This document shows, piece by piece, positions 1 through 8,975 of a DNA stretch of 64,000 nucleotides. Both the position numbers and the translations under genes were made by a program. The notes under the pieces are model-generated. The model was not told where the DNA came from and did no database searches. It saw nothing but the letters and a program-made list of their open reading frames with translations. Location: positions 1,488,001 to 1,552,000 of the forward strand of contig NZ_RXOE01000002.1 of NCBI RefSeq assembly GCF_003965815.1, read 5' to 3'. This DNA comes from Variovorax gossypii. Its GTDB lineage: Bacteria > Pseudomonadota > Gammaproteobacteria > Burkholderiales > Burkholderiaceae_C. Position 1 is the first letter of the stretch. Each line of letters starts with the position of its first letter.

Positions 1-378
1 ATCCAGTCGGGCGTGCTGGACAGCCCTGCTGTGATCCAGCAGGTCAAGGGCGGCAAGCTCAAGGCCCTCGCAGTCACGACCGCCAAGCGCTCGGCTGCCT
101 TACCGGACGTGCCCACGATTGCTGAACTGGGCTATCCGGGGTACGACGCTCCGATTTGGACGGCCCTGATGGCGCCCAAGGGCACCTCGGCCCAGGTGCT
201 CGCCAAGCTGCGTGCGGCAGCGGGTGAGATCCTCAAGGACAAGGACATGGTCGAGAAGATGCATGCGCTCGGCATGGATCCAGGCGATAGCGACGCCGCG
301 GCCCTGTCCAAGCGCATCGCGAGCGACATCGCCCGTTGGACCAAGGTTGCCAAAGCGGCCAACCTTCAACCTGAATAA
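1..378 (+). CDS. TctC/Bug-family periplasmic solute-binding protein, 5' end outside the window
   Basis: The reading frame is open from base 1 and ends at 378, so only the last 125 or so residues are present. Visible are the family's C-terminal features: a 'GGKLKALAVTT' strand, the 'LPDVPTIAELGYPG' segment and a final helix ending in 'IARWTKVAKAANLQPE'. Proteins of this family bind carboxylates in the periplasm, either for tripartite TctABC carriers or as stand-alone sensors. The next TctC gene starts 19 bases downstream behind a good ribosome site, so the two are probably co-transcribed. The ligand cannot be told from sequence. Confidence 0.93.
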   Translation: MQSGVLDSPAVIQQVKGGKLKALAVTTAKRSAALPDVPTIAELGYPGYDAPIWTALMAPKGTSAQVLAKLRAAAGEILKDKDMVEKMHALGMDPGDSDAAALSKRIASDIARWTKVAKAANLQPE

Positions 379-397
379 AACCCAAAGGAGACAAATC

Positions 398-1372
398 GTG
401 ATCGCTTCAATCTGGCGGCTGGCCACCCCCTTCGCGCTTCTTTCGATGATCTGCGGGGCGGCGGGAGCCCAATCCTTCCCGGCCAAGCCCATCACCCTGG
501 TCGTGCCCTTCGCGCCCGGCGCCTCCGCTGACGCCATTGCGCGCATCGTCGGCAAGGAGATGTCGCACCAACTCGGCCAACCGGTCGTCGTGGACAACAA
601 GCCGGGGGCTGGCGGAGCCTTGGGCCTGATGGCGATGGCGCGTGCGCCGGCGGATGGCTACACCATCGGCCTGGGGGCTACGGGCGCGATTGCTGTGAAT
701 CCTCATCTGCCCGATGCGCCGCCGCTGAACCCGCAGCGGGATCTGCATCCCCTCGGAAAGGTGGCAGACATTCCGCTGATAGTCGTGGCCTCTGCCTCGG
801 CGAGCTACGGCAACCTGCAAGCCCTTCTGGCCGATGCCAAGGCGAAGCCCGGAAGGATCTCGTATGCGACCCCAGGCCAATACACGTCCCAACATCTGTC
901 GGGAGAACTATTGTCGAAGATGGGGAACGTCTCGCTCTCCGCGGTGCCATATCGTGGGAGCGGTCCGGCCGTGACCGATCTGTTGGGAGGCGTGGTGCCG
1001 CTAGCCGTCGTTGACCTCACGTCCGCCTACCCGCACATCAAGGCTGGAAAGCTCGTAGCTCTGGGGGTCACCAGTGCCACGCGCAGCAAGGTTGCGCCAG
1101 AGCTTCCCACAATCGCCGAAGGAGGCGTGAAAGGGTACGCGGCACCGGCCTGGATGGGGCTGTTCGTCGGCGCCAAGACGCCTGCCGACGTGCGTGCCAA
1201 GCTCTCCGAAGCGCTGCAGAAGACTCTCGCAAACTCGGACGTTCAACAACAGATCACGAACCTGGCTGCGGAGCCGGCCTACATGGACTCGCAGACCTTC
1301 AGTCAGTTCATCGCAGGTGAGTCCAAGAAGTGGGCCGACCTGATCTCGCGCATGCCGCCTCCAGCGAAGTAG
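398..1372 (+). CDS. TctC/Bug-family periplasmic solute-binding protein
   Basis: Encodes 324 residues, the usual length. I chose the GTG start at 398 because AAAGGAG lies 7 bases upstream and the product then begins with a clean signal peptide (about residues 1-24, ending 'GAAGAQ'). An in-frame upstream start at 212 would run back into the preceding gene and destroy the signal. Family motifs are present: 'KPITLVVPFAPG' near residue 30, 'QPVVVDNKPGAGG' near 60, 'ADGYT' and 'VPYRGSGPAVTDLLGG'. No tctA or tctB membrane genes are in the window, so the transport partner is unknown. Confidence 0.94.
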   Translation: MIASIWRLATPFALLSMICGAAGAQSFPAKPITLVVPFAPGASADAIARIVGKEMSHQLGQPVVVDNKPGAGGALGLMAMARAPADGYTIGLGATGAIAVNPHLPDAPPLNPQRDLHPLGKVADIPLIVVASASASYGNLQALLADAKAKPGRISYATPGQYTSQHLSGELLSKMGNVSLSAVPYRGSGPAVTDLLGGVVPLAVVDLTSAYPHIKAGKLVALGVTSATRSKVAPELPTIAEGGVKGYAAPAWMGLFVGAKTPADVRAKLSEALQKTLANSDVQQQITNLAAEPAYMDSQTFSQFIAGESKKWADLISRMPPPAK

Positions 1373-1382
1373 GTGTGAACTC

Positions 1383-2357
1383 ATGATGCACAGAATGATG
1401 GCGGCGGGGCTCGCCGCGACGGGCCTCATGCTGGCCGGAGCACCGACTGTCGCCCAGGAGTGGGCACCCACGAAACCCATCAAGATCGTGGTGCCCATCG
1501 TGGGAAGTACCAATGACGCCTTGGCCCGGCTGATCGCGCCAAAACTCCAGGAGGCTCTGGGACAGCCTGTCGTCGTGGAGAACAAGCCGGGAGCGGGCGG
1601 CAACATCGGCGCTGACTTCGTGGCCAAGTCGCCTCCCGACGGTCATACCCTACTGGTCGGCTACAACGGCCCGTTGGCGATCAATCCGTCGCTGTTTGCC
1701 AAGATGCCTTACGACCCGCAAAAGGATCTGGCGCCCATCACCTTGGCAGTGAAGACTCCGCAGTACTTGGTGGCGGGGCCTGCGGCGGACTTCTCGACCG
1801 CCAAGGAATTCATCGCCAAGGCGAAGGCCAGTCCAGGGAAGTATTCCTACGCCTCGGTTGCCATGGGAAGCGCTTCGCACTTGACGATGGAGATGCTTAA
1901 GGCCGCCGCTGGCATCAGCGTCACGCATGTTCCCTACAAAGGAGCTACGCCGGCGGTGACGGATCTGCTCGGCGGGAATGTGGAGGTGGCATTCATGGTG
2001 CCCGGGAACGTCCAACAGTTCGTGGTTCAGGGGCGACTGAAACTGCTGGCAACGACAGGGGAGAAGCGGTTTCGGAGTTCTCCGAATGTCCCGACACTGA
2101 TCGAACTCGGGTACAGGGATCTAGAGGCCACCGGCTGGGTCGGCTTGCTTGCTCCGGCTGGAACGCCTAAGCCGATTATCGAACGCTATTACCGTGAGAT
2201 CGCCAAGATCCTGAACTCACCAGATATGACGGCGCGGCTTCACGACATGGAGTTCGAGGTGATCGCAAGCACGCCGGATCAGTTTGCGACCTGGATCGCG
2301 TCCGAATCCCGGAAATGGGGCGCGGTCGTCAAGGCCACCGGAGCCAAGGCCGAGTAG
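1383..2357 (+). CDS. TctC/Bug-family periplasmic solute-binding protein
   Basis: Encodes 324 residues with a signal peptide ending about residue 24 ('APTVAQ'). Motifs in order are 'KPIKIVVPIVGSTNDALARLI', 'GQPVVVENKPGAGGNIGADFVAKSPPDGHT' and 'VPYKGATPAVTDLLGG'. It begins 10 bases after the preceding TctC gene, forming a run of three. The three proteins are clearly different in sequence, so this is old paralogy or co-recruitment and not a recent tandem copy. The ligand is unknown; a 2-oxo or aromatic acid is a guess from the enzymes downstream. Confidence 0.94.
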   Translation: MMHRMMAAGLAATGLMLAGAPTVAQEWAPTKPIKIVVPIVGSTNDALARLIAPKLQEALGQPVVVENKPGAGGNIGADFVAKSPPDGHTLLVGYNGPLAINPSLFAKMPYDPQKDLAPITLAVKTPQYLVAGPAADFSTAKEFIAKAKASPGKYSYASVAMGSASHLTMEMLKAAAGISVTHVPYKGATPAVTDLLGGNVEVAFMVPGNVQQFVVQGRLKLLATTGEKRFRSSPNVPTLIELGYRDLEATGWVGLLAPAGTPKPIIERYYREIAKILNSPDMTARLHDMEFEVIASTPDQFATWIASESRKWGAVVKATGAKAE

Positions 2358-2473
2358 GTCGGCGAGCACGCCCTACAACCAGATATCAACCTCGGTCCTA
2401 CGCTACGGGCGCCTGACATGTCGCCCCATCCTCGGCGTCAGCACACCCATTTTCCACTTCAAGCGAGCAGCAC

Positions 2474-4165
2474 ATGAGCGACACACCGCAATCTACCGGA
2501 GGCCAGGCATTGGTCGATGGCCTGATCAAGAACGGCATCAAGGATCTCTTCCTCATCCCGGGCATCCAGCTCGATTGGGCTGTGGACGCTTTGCGGCAGC
2601 GAAGTGATGAGGTCCGCTTGTTCATCCCTCGGCACGAGCAGACAACCACCTACATGGCGGACGGCTACTACCGTGCCACTGGCCGTATCGGAGCTGCCAT
2701 GGTGGTGCCTGGGCCCGGCGCGCTCAACGCGGGCGCCGGCTTGGCGACGGCCTATGCTTCAAATTCCAAGGTTCTGTTCGTGACAGGACAGATCCATTCC
2801 AGCGGCATTGGCAAAGGCTGCGGACTGCTGCACGAAATCAAGGATCAGTCGGGCTTCGTCCGGGGACTGACCAAATGGCATCACATGGCTACGTCCCCCT
2901 CCGACATCCGTGTCGCTCTGGACAAAGCCTTCCGCGAACTCGAACGAGGCCGGCCGCGTCCGGTCGGCTTGGAGATTCCCCACGACTATCTGAGCGCGTT
3001 GACCAACGTCAATTCCAGCGCTCCAGAAGCGGCCCAGCCGCAGACGAATCTGAGCGCGGAAGACCTCGTGCAGGTTCAGAGAGCGGTCGTGCTGCTGGAT
3101 GCGGCGCGCTTTCCCGTCATCTATGTGGGTGGAGGCATTGTGGCAAGCGATGCGCATGCTGAACTGCAGCGCCTTGCCGAAAAGATCGGCGCGCCCGTTG
3201 TCATGAGCGACAACGGTCGAGGAGCGATCAGCGACAACCATCCGCTAGCGATGAATGCCTTGGCGGGCCGCGCAGTCTTCGAGCATGCGGACGTGGTCCT
3301 CGTCGCGGGTAGTCGGTTCGCAGATGTGCTGACGCCGACGCCCTCCTGGCCCGCCGGCAAGGTCCGATACATCCACGTCAACATCGACGAAGCGGACCTG
3401 GGCCCGCCAAGATCGCCCGAGGTGTCGCTTGTGGCCAATGCCTTGCCAGCGTTGCGCGAACTGGCGGAACGGGTGGAAGTGAATGCCAGGCTGTCCAATG
3501 AGCAGGCCGCGTCGGTCAAGCGCTGGGCGCAGGGCCAGATCGATTTGGTGGAACCGCAGGCCTCCTATGTCCGGGCGATCCGCAAGGCGATGCCGGAGGA
3601 CGGAATCTTTGTCAACGAGTTGACGCAGGTAGGCTACCTGGCACGGATCGCGTTTCCCGTCTACGCGCCGCGAACCTATATCGGGCCGGGATATCAAGGG
3701 ACACTGGGCTATGGTTTCCCCGTCGCGCTTGGGGCCGCGGTTGGTGCCGCGGGACGGCGTGTTGTTTCGGTGACCGGGGATGGGGGCTTCGGTTGGAATA
3801 TGCAGGAGCTGGCGACCGCTCAGCGCTACCGGCTTCCGGTGACCCTGATCGTCTTCAATGATGGGCACTACGGCAACGTGCGTGCGATCCAGAAGCGGGA
3901 GTTCGGTGCAGAGGTTGGCGTTGATCTTGCCAACCCCGACTTCGAATTGCTGGCGCGCGCCTTCGGTGTCGCCTTCCAAGCGGTGGGATCGCCATCGCAG
4001 CTGGAGGCCGCCGTGCGCGAGGCGAACACACATCCTGGGCCAGTGCTGATCGAGGCCAAGGTGGGCGTGATGCCGAGCCCGTGGCATCTGCTTCGGCTTC
4101 AGCCCATGAAGGGCATGAGTGGGCCGCAGGCGCCTGCCAATCCGCTCGGCGAGACCTCGCGATGA
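2474..4165 (+). CDS. Thiamine-diphosphate-dependent enzyme of the acetolactate synthase / benzoylformate decarboxylase superfamily
   Basis: 563 residues with the three-domain layout of the family: N-terminal PYR domain with the activating glutamate in 'RHEQ' (Glu55), a central domain near 195-330 ('VIYVGGG', 'ADVVLVAGSRF'), and a C-terminal PP domain with the cofactor motif GDGG at 435-438 and Asn462 in 'FNDGHYGN'. Such enzymes decarboxylate a 2-oxo acid or ligate the resulting carbanion to an acceptor. The aldehyde dehydrogenase immediately downstream overlaps its stop codon (ATGA), which favours a 2-oxo acid decarboxylase releasing an aldehyde. No regulatory small subunit is nearby, arguing against biosynthetic acetolactate synthase. 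The exact substrate is unknown. Confidence 0.88.
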   Translation: MSDTPQSTGGQALVDGLIKNGIKDLFLIPGIQLDWAVDALRQRSDEVRLFIPRHEQTTTYMADGYYRATGRIGAAMVVPGPGALNAGAGLATAYASNSKVLFVTGQIHSSGIGKGCGLLHEIKDQSGFVRGLTKWHHMATSPSDIRVALDKAFRELERGRPRPVGLEIPHDYLSALTNVNSSAPEAAQPQTNLSAEDLVQVQRAVVLLDAARFPVIYVGGGIVASDAHAELQRLAEKIGAPVVMSDNGRGAISDNHPLAMNALAGRAVFEHADVVLVAGSRFADVLTPTPSWPAGKVRYIHVNIDEADLGPPRSPEVSLVANALPALRELAERVEVNARLSNEQAASVKRWAQGQIDLVEPQASYVRAIRKAMPEDGIFVNELTQVGYLARIAFPVYAPRTYIGPGYQGTLGYGFPVALGAAVGAAGRRVVSVTGDGGFGWNMQELATAQRYRLPVTLIVFNDGHYGNVRAIQKREFGAEVGVDLANPDFELLARAFGVAFQAVGSPSQLEAAVREANTHPGPVLIEAKVGVMPSPWHLLRLQPMKGMSGPQAPANPLGETSR

Positions 4166-5580
4166 GGCGCTACGACAGCTTCTATGCCAATGGGGCCTTC
4201 GTGCGATCCGAAGGCACTTCCGCCATGCCGGTGGTGGACCCTTCCACGGGGCGAACCATCGGCGAGGTCGTTCCCTGCACGCAGGAGAACGTCGATCAAG
4301 CGGTCCGAAGCGCGTGCGCCGGATCGGAGGCGTGGTCACAATCGACACTGGAGGAGCGAAGCGAGGCCCTGACTCGCCTGCACGCGGAACTTCTCAAGCG
4401 CACTGACGAGGCGGTTTCGCTTCTGGCCCGCGAGATGGGCTGCCCTGTGTGGCTGGGCCAGCTCATGCAGGTTCCCATGGCCTTGAAGGGCCTGCAGTTC
4501 GCGAGGGACGGTATTCCACAGGTCACATGGATCGAGCAGATCGGCAACGGCCGGGTCGAACGAGTGCCGGCGGGGGTCGTTGCCGCAATCACGCCCTGGA
4601 ATTTCCCTCTGCATCAGATCGTCGCCAAGGTCGCGCCAGCCATCGCTGCAGGGTGCTCCATTGTTCTGAAGCCCAGCGAGGTCTCGCCGGGCGCCGCGCA
4701 GGTTTTCATGGAAGCGGTCCAATGCTCAGGCTTGCCACCGGGTGTGGTGAACATGGTTTGGGGCGGGCCCGATGTCGGAGACAGGCTCGTTCGGCATCCC
4801 GACGTCCGGCACGTCAGCTTCACAGGATCGACCGCGGTCGGTCGCCAGATCATGGCCGCGGCAGCGGAGGATCTCAAACCGGTCACTCTGGAGTTGGGGG
4901 GCAAGTCTGCTGCGGTGCTGCTCGGCGATGCCGACCTGGAGACGGCTCTGACCGCTGTGGTGCGCCTGAGCATGGCCAACTCCGGACAGGCATGTGTCAG
5001 CCAATCCCGTCTCATCGCGCCTCGAGGCTTGCTCGAGCAGATCGAAGGCCGGCTCGGCGCCGCATTGGAATCATGGCCGCTAGGCGACCCCTTGGACGCG
5101 AGCACTCGCCTGGGACCGGTCGCGAGTCGCAGCCAGCATGAAAGGGTGCTGGCCATGGTCGCACGTGCGCGCGAACAGGGCGCGCGTCTGGTGGCAGAGG
5201 CTGGCAAGGTGCCAGAAAAATTCTCGCAGGGGTACTACGTGCCGCCGGTGGTCTTCTCCGGCGTGCGACCGGACATGGAGATCGCACGGGAGGAGGTCTT
5301 CGGACCCGTTCTCTCGGTAATGGCCTACGACTCCGAGGATGAAGCCGTTGCCCTGACCAATGCCACGCGCTATGGCCTGTCCGGTGCGGTGTGGTCTGCC
5401 GATCCGGCGCGTGCCGCCGCATTCGCGAGGCGCATGAAGACAGGGCAGGTGGTGATCAACGGCGCCGCCCAGAATCTCGCGACACCCTTTGGCGGGTGGG
5501 GCTGGTCCGGCTTCGGGCGCGAGAACGGCCGGTTCGGGATCGAGGATCTCCTGCAGTACCGGTCGCTGCACGGTGCCTGA
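4162..5580 (+). CDS. NAD(P)-dependent aldehyde dehydrogenase
   Basis: 472 residues. I chose the ATG at 4162, which overlaps the upstream stop codon by four bases, because the product then starts directly at the family's N-terminal strand; an earlier in-frame ATG lies inside the previous gene. Catalytic features are complete: Asn147 in 'PWNFPL', general base Glu244 in 'LELGGKS' and the nucleophile Cys278 in 'SGQACVS'. It oxidises an aldehyde to a carboxylic acid in the cytosol. The coupling to the thiamine enzyme suggests 2-oxo acid to aldehyde to acid as one metabolic unit. This pairing is inferred from gene order. Confidence 0.92.
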   Translation: MRRYDSFYANGAFVRSEGTSAMPVVDPSTGRTIGEVVPCTQENVDQAVRSACAGSEAWSQSTLEERSEALTRLHAELLKRTDEAVSLLAREMGCPVWLGQLMQVPMALKGLQFARDGIPQVTWIEQIGNGRVERVPAGVVAAITPWNFPLHQIVAKVAPAIAAGCSIVLKPSEVSPGAAQVFMEAVQCSGLPPGVVNMVWGGPDVGDRLVRHPDVRHVSFTGSTAVGRQIMAAAAEDLKPVTLELGGKSAAVLLGDADLETALTAVVRLSMANSGQACVSQSRLIAPRGLLEQIEGRLGAALESWPLGDPLDASTRLGPVASRSQHERVLAMVARAREQGARLVAEAGKVPEKFSQGYYVPPVVFSGVRPDMEIAREEVFGPVLSVMAYDSEDEAVALTNATRYGLSGAVWSADPARAAAFARRMKTGQVVINGAAQNLATPFGGWGWSGFGRENGRFGIEDLLQYRSLHGA

Positions 5581-5613
5581 CCGCTCTTCGCCAATAGCAT
5601 GGGCCACTGAAAA

Positions 5614-6579
5614 ATGTTGCGCAGACACATCCTTCTTGCATCCGCCGTTTCACTTTGCTATGGCGTGAAGGCGGAAGAGCCTTTCCCGCAAAGGCCACTC
5701 AAGATGGTCGTGCCCTTTGCAGCCGGTGGCGGAACCGACATCGTAGCTCGACTCGTGGCGGTCGAAATGAGCGGCGCACTGGGGCAGCCCGTAGTGGTCG
5801 ACAACCGGGCGGGCGCTGGTGGGAGCATGGGGGCGGACATCGTGGCGAAATCGCGGGCGGATGGATACACCATGCTGATGGCCACCGTGTCCACCCATGC
5901 GATCAACCCCGCGCTGCATGCGAAGCTGCCCTATGACCCGATACACAGCTTTGCACCCGTTTCCCTGATCGCTCGCGTGGGCGGCGTCGTAGTGGTACAG
6001 GCGTCCTCGGCTTGGCAATCCTTAGGACAGCTCGCGCAGGCCATGCGCAAAGATCCTGGCAAGCTGACCTTCGGTAGCCAGGGGGTGGGCGGGTTCAGCC
6101 ATCTGATGGGCGAGATGTTCAATTCGCAGGCAGGAGTGCAGTCGACGCATGTTCCCTACAAGGGCGCGGCGCCTGCCTTGCAGGACCTGCTCTCGGGGAG
6201 CATCGACATCGTCTACGACACCGTTCCTGCGCTTTTGCCTCATATCCAATCTGGAAAGCTTCGCGCGCTGGCGGTGACAACGCCGCAGCGACTTTCAAGC
6301 CTGCCGACCACGCCGACTTCGGCCGAGGCCGGCTTCCCCGACTTTCTCGCTGAAACCTGGAACGCGCTGCTGGCGCCAGCCAATACACCTTCATCTGTCA
6401 TCTCGCGACTCAACGACGCAGCGGCGCGAGCAACGCGAACCTCGGTGGTGCGCAAGCGTATGGAGGATCTGAGTGCCGAGCCAGTGGGGTCGAACTCCGC
6501 CGAGCTCGGCCAGTTCATGGCCAGCGAAATCAAGCGCTGGACACCAGTTGTGCGTACCTCCGGTGCTCGTGTCGAGTAA
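5614..6579 (+). CDS. TctC/Bug-family periplasmic solute-binding protein
   Basis: 321 residues, with a signal peptide ending near residue 20 ('CYGVKAEE'). Family motifs are intact: 'KMVVPFAAGGGTDIVARLV', 'GQPVVVDNRAGAGGSMGADIVAKSRADGYT', 'VPYKGAAPALQDLLSG' and 'GKLRALAVTTPQRL'. It begins 33 bases after the aldehyde dehydrogenase on the same strand, so it is likely part of that operon. It supports the idea that the operon takes up and oxidises a carboxylate. The ligand is not predictable. Confidence 0.94.
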   Translation: MLRRHILLASAVSLCYGVKAEEPFPQRPLKMVVPFAAGGGTDIVARLVAVEMSGALGQPVVVDNRAGAGGSMGADIVAKSRADGYTMLMATVSTHAINPALHAKLPYDPIHSFAPVSLIARVGGVVVVQASSAWQSLGQLAQAMRKDPGKLTFGSQGVGGFSHLMGEMFNSQAGVQSTHVPYKGAAPALQDLLSGSIDIVYDTVPALLPHIQSGKLRALAVTTPQRLSSLPTTPTSAEAGFPDFLAETWNALLAPANTPSSVISRLNDAAARATRTSVVRKRMEDLSAEPVGSNSAELGQFMASEIKRWTPVVRTSGARVE

Positions 6580-6695
6580 GCGGTGAATAAGCGCCTCACC
6601 GATTGCTGCACGCAATCGCGATGCGCTAGCAGAGCTTTCAAAGATGACAGAGTAAAGACAGCATCGCGCGTCCTTCACTTAACCAACTCAAGATC

Positions 6696-7667
6696 ATGAC
6701 CATCGCTCCTCGTCGCTCCATTCTTCTCCTCGGGCTGGCCGTCGCATCGATCGCTCTTTCCGCCCACGCACAGATGCCGCCGCTGGTCAAACTGGTGGTG
6801 CCCTATCCACCTGGTGGCAGCGTCGATACGCTGGCTCGGCTCATTCAGCAACCGCTGCAGGATGCCTTGAAGGCCACGGTGGTCGTCGATAACCGGCCGG
6901 GTGCCGGGGGACGAATCGCGGCATCGCAGGTCAAGCGCGAGACTGCGAATGGCAGCGTGATCCTGATTGCACCAAACTCGTTGACCACCATCCAGTCGCT
7001 GGTCTATGCGGAAAAACTGGATTACAAGATCACGGATGACTTCGTCGCGGTTTCCCGCCTCGCGAGCTACCCCTTCGGCCTTGCCGTTCCTGGCTCGTCC
7101 AACACCAAGACCGTGGCAGAACTCATCGCTGCGATGAAGGCGTCGCCTAATCCCAGCTACGGAACTTCAGGTGCTGGAGGCATGGCGCACTTTACCGGCC
7201 TTGTGTTCGGGAGAGAGACCGGAGTCAATTGGACCCATGTCGCCTTCAAGGGCGGTGCGCCGTTGGTGTCAGATCTGATCGGCGGTCACCTGCCGGTGGG
7301 CATCGACACGCTAATCGATCAGATCGAGCATCAGCGAGCAGGCAAGATCCGCGTGGTCGGCATCTTCAGTGACAAGCGCTATCCACTCGCACCCGAGATT
7401 CCCACGCTCGCCGAACAAGGCGTGAAGATGGCCTCGGTGCAAGGCTGGTTCGGAGCCTTCATGCCGGCGAAGACGTCAAAGGACATCGTCAATCGCGTGG
7501 ATCACGCCTTCGCCCAGGTACTTGCCTCACAGGAATTGAACGCGAGGCTGAACAAGATGGTGATCGAAAGCGCCTACATGCCGTCCGCGGAATTTTCGCG
7601 CCTGCAGGTCCAGGAGCTTCAGCAATGGGCTCCGGTGGTACGCGAATCCGGCTTCAAGCCTGAGTAG
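6696..7667 (+). CDS. TctC/Bug-family periplasmic solute-binding protein (divergent member)
   Basis: 323 residues, with a signal peptide ending about residue 25 ('LSAHAQ'). It keeps 'KLVVPYPPGGSVDTLARLI' and 'VVVDNRPGAGGRIA' but departs from the family in the middle: 'ETANGSVILIAPNS' replaces the usual 'PDGYTLL', and 'VAFKGGAPLVSDLIGG' replaces 'VPYKG'. This points to a different ligand from its neighbours. It starts 116 bases after the previous TctC gene, so it could have its own promoter. Confidence 0.92.
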   Translation: MTIAPRRSILLLGLAVASIALSAHAQMPPLVKLVVPYPPGGSVDTLARLIQQPLQDALKATVVVDNRPGAGGRIAASQVKRETANGSVILIAPNSLTTIQSLVYAEKLDYKITDDFVAVSRLASYPFGLAVPGSSNTKTVAELIAAMKASPNPSYGTSGAGGMAHFTGLVFGRETGVNWTHVAFKGGAPLVSDLIGGHLPVGIDTLIDQIEHQRAGKIRVVGIFSDKRYPLAPEIPTLAEQGVKMASVQGWFGAFMPAKTSKDIVNRVDHAFAQVLASQELNARLNKMVIESAYMPSAEFSRLQVQELQQWAPVVRESGFKPE

Positions 7668-7801
7668 CAGGAAAAGGCGGGGGAAGCCCTGCTTCATTCC
7701 GGCAAAAACGATTCAGACATGGCACATGTCGTTAGTGTGAGTAACTGCGGTTCTTGAAAACGCGTCGGCGGCGACGTGCATCAATCATGAGAGGGTATGA
7801 A

Positions 7802-8941
7802 ATGAAATCGTTCCTTTGTTCGAATGCCCGATCATTCATTGCCGTGTCCGCGGTTTGGCTGTCCCTCGGCGCACAGGCCGCAGATGCGGCGCAGATCGTC
7901 GTGGGCCAGGTTGCTCCCTTGACGGGACCGGAGGCGCGGCAGGGCCGAGCCTACAGCGCGGGCATGCAGATCTACTTCGAAGCGGTGAACAAGGAGGGCG
8001 GCACCAATGGCCATACGTTCACCTTGGTGCGCAAAGACGATCGTGGCCAGCCCAGCGACACGGTGGCGCTCACCCGGCAACTTGTGGCCGAAGCGAAGCC
8101 CTTGGTCTTGGCTGGCTACTTCGGCAGCCGAAATATCTCGGATCTGGCAGCTTCAGGGCTGTTGAAAGACGAGCGTCTCGTGCTCGTGGGTTATCGAAGC
8201 GCGGAGATGCAGGACGAGACGCCAATGCTTTATAGCGTGCGCGCCAACCTTCGCGACGAACTCGCCCAGATGACTGCGCATCTGGCTACTGTGGGTATCA
8301 AGCGCTTGGGCCTGCTCTACGAAAACAGCCTCAATGCGCAGGCGCTGGTGACTGCCGCCGATACCGAGGCGCAAAAGGCGGGCGTTACGATTATCACGCG
8401 AGCTTCCTACGCACCTAACACCACCGTGGTGAGCGAGGCGGCGAGCCGGTTCATACAGGCAAAGCCGCAGGCCATCCTCATGGTGACCAGTGGCGCTGCG
8501 GCCGCGGCCTTCATCGAGGCTTACCGCAGCCTTGGCGGCACGGCCCAGTTGCTGGGACATTCTGGAACCGAAATCGAGCAGCTGTCGCAACGCCTGAGCG
8601 ACGAGCAGATGGCGGGGGTGATCATCGCGCAGGTCGCGCCAAGCCCCTATCAGATCAAGGGCCGCCTTACCAAGGAGTTCAGCGACACGGTGAAGGCGCA
8701 ACAACCCGAAGTGCCGTTGAGTTTTGCGATGATGGAAGGCTATATTGCCGGTCGCGTGATTGTTGAAGCGGTGCGCCGCCAGGGAGCGAAGCCGACGCGT
8801 GAAGGCATGGCGAGCGCGCTGCATAGCATGGCGCCCTATGACATGGGCGGTTACAGCGTGACCTTCAGGCCGACGCAGCACACGGGCTCGCGCTATGTCG
8901 AACTGTCGATCGTGAGCGGCCTGGGCAAGATCCGCCAATAA
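7802..8941 (+). CDS. Periplasmic binding protein of branched-chain amino acid type ABC transporters, orphan
   Basis: 379 residues from the ATG at 7802, preceded by GAGAGGG. An in-frame ATG at 7787 would put that purine tract inside the gene. A signal peptide ends near 'LGAQAADA'. The body starts 'QIVVGQVAPLTGPEARQGRAYSAGMQIYFEAVNKEGG', typical of type I binding proteins for Leu/Ile/Val, amides or aromatic acids. No permease or ATPase genes are adjacent, so it may serve a distant transporter or the Liv system at 22054-26985, which has its own binding protein. Confidence 0.9.
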   Translation: MKSFLCSNARSFIAVSAVWLSLGAQAADAAQIVVGQVAPLTGPEARQGRAYSAGMQIYFEAVNKEGGTNGHTFTLVRKDDRGQPSDTVALTRQLVAEAKPLVLAGYFGSRNISDLAASGLLKDERLVLVGYRSAEMQDETPMLYSVRANLRDELAQMTAHLATVGIKRLGLLYENSLNAQALVTAADTEAQKAGVTIITRASYAPNTTVVSEAASRFIQAKPQAILMVTSGAAAAAFIEAYRSLGGTAQLLGHSGTEIEQLSQRLSDEQMAGVIIAQVAPSPYQIKGRLTKEFSDTVKAQQPEVPLSFAMMEGYIAGRVIVEAVRRQGAKPTREGMASALHSMAPYDMGGYSVTFRPTQHTGSRYVELSIVSGLGKIRQ

Positions 8942-8975
8942 GGCAGCGAACCCTTTCTCTCGTAGCTATCAAGCT

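Noticed and set aside
3245..4348. Minus-strand open frame of 367 codons
   Set aside because: Runs against both the thiamine enzyme and aldehyde dehydrogenase genes; composition typical of shadow frames.
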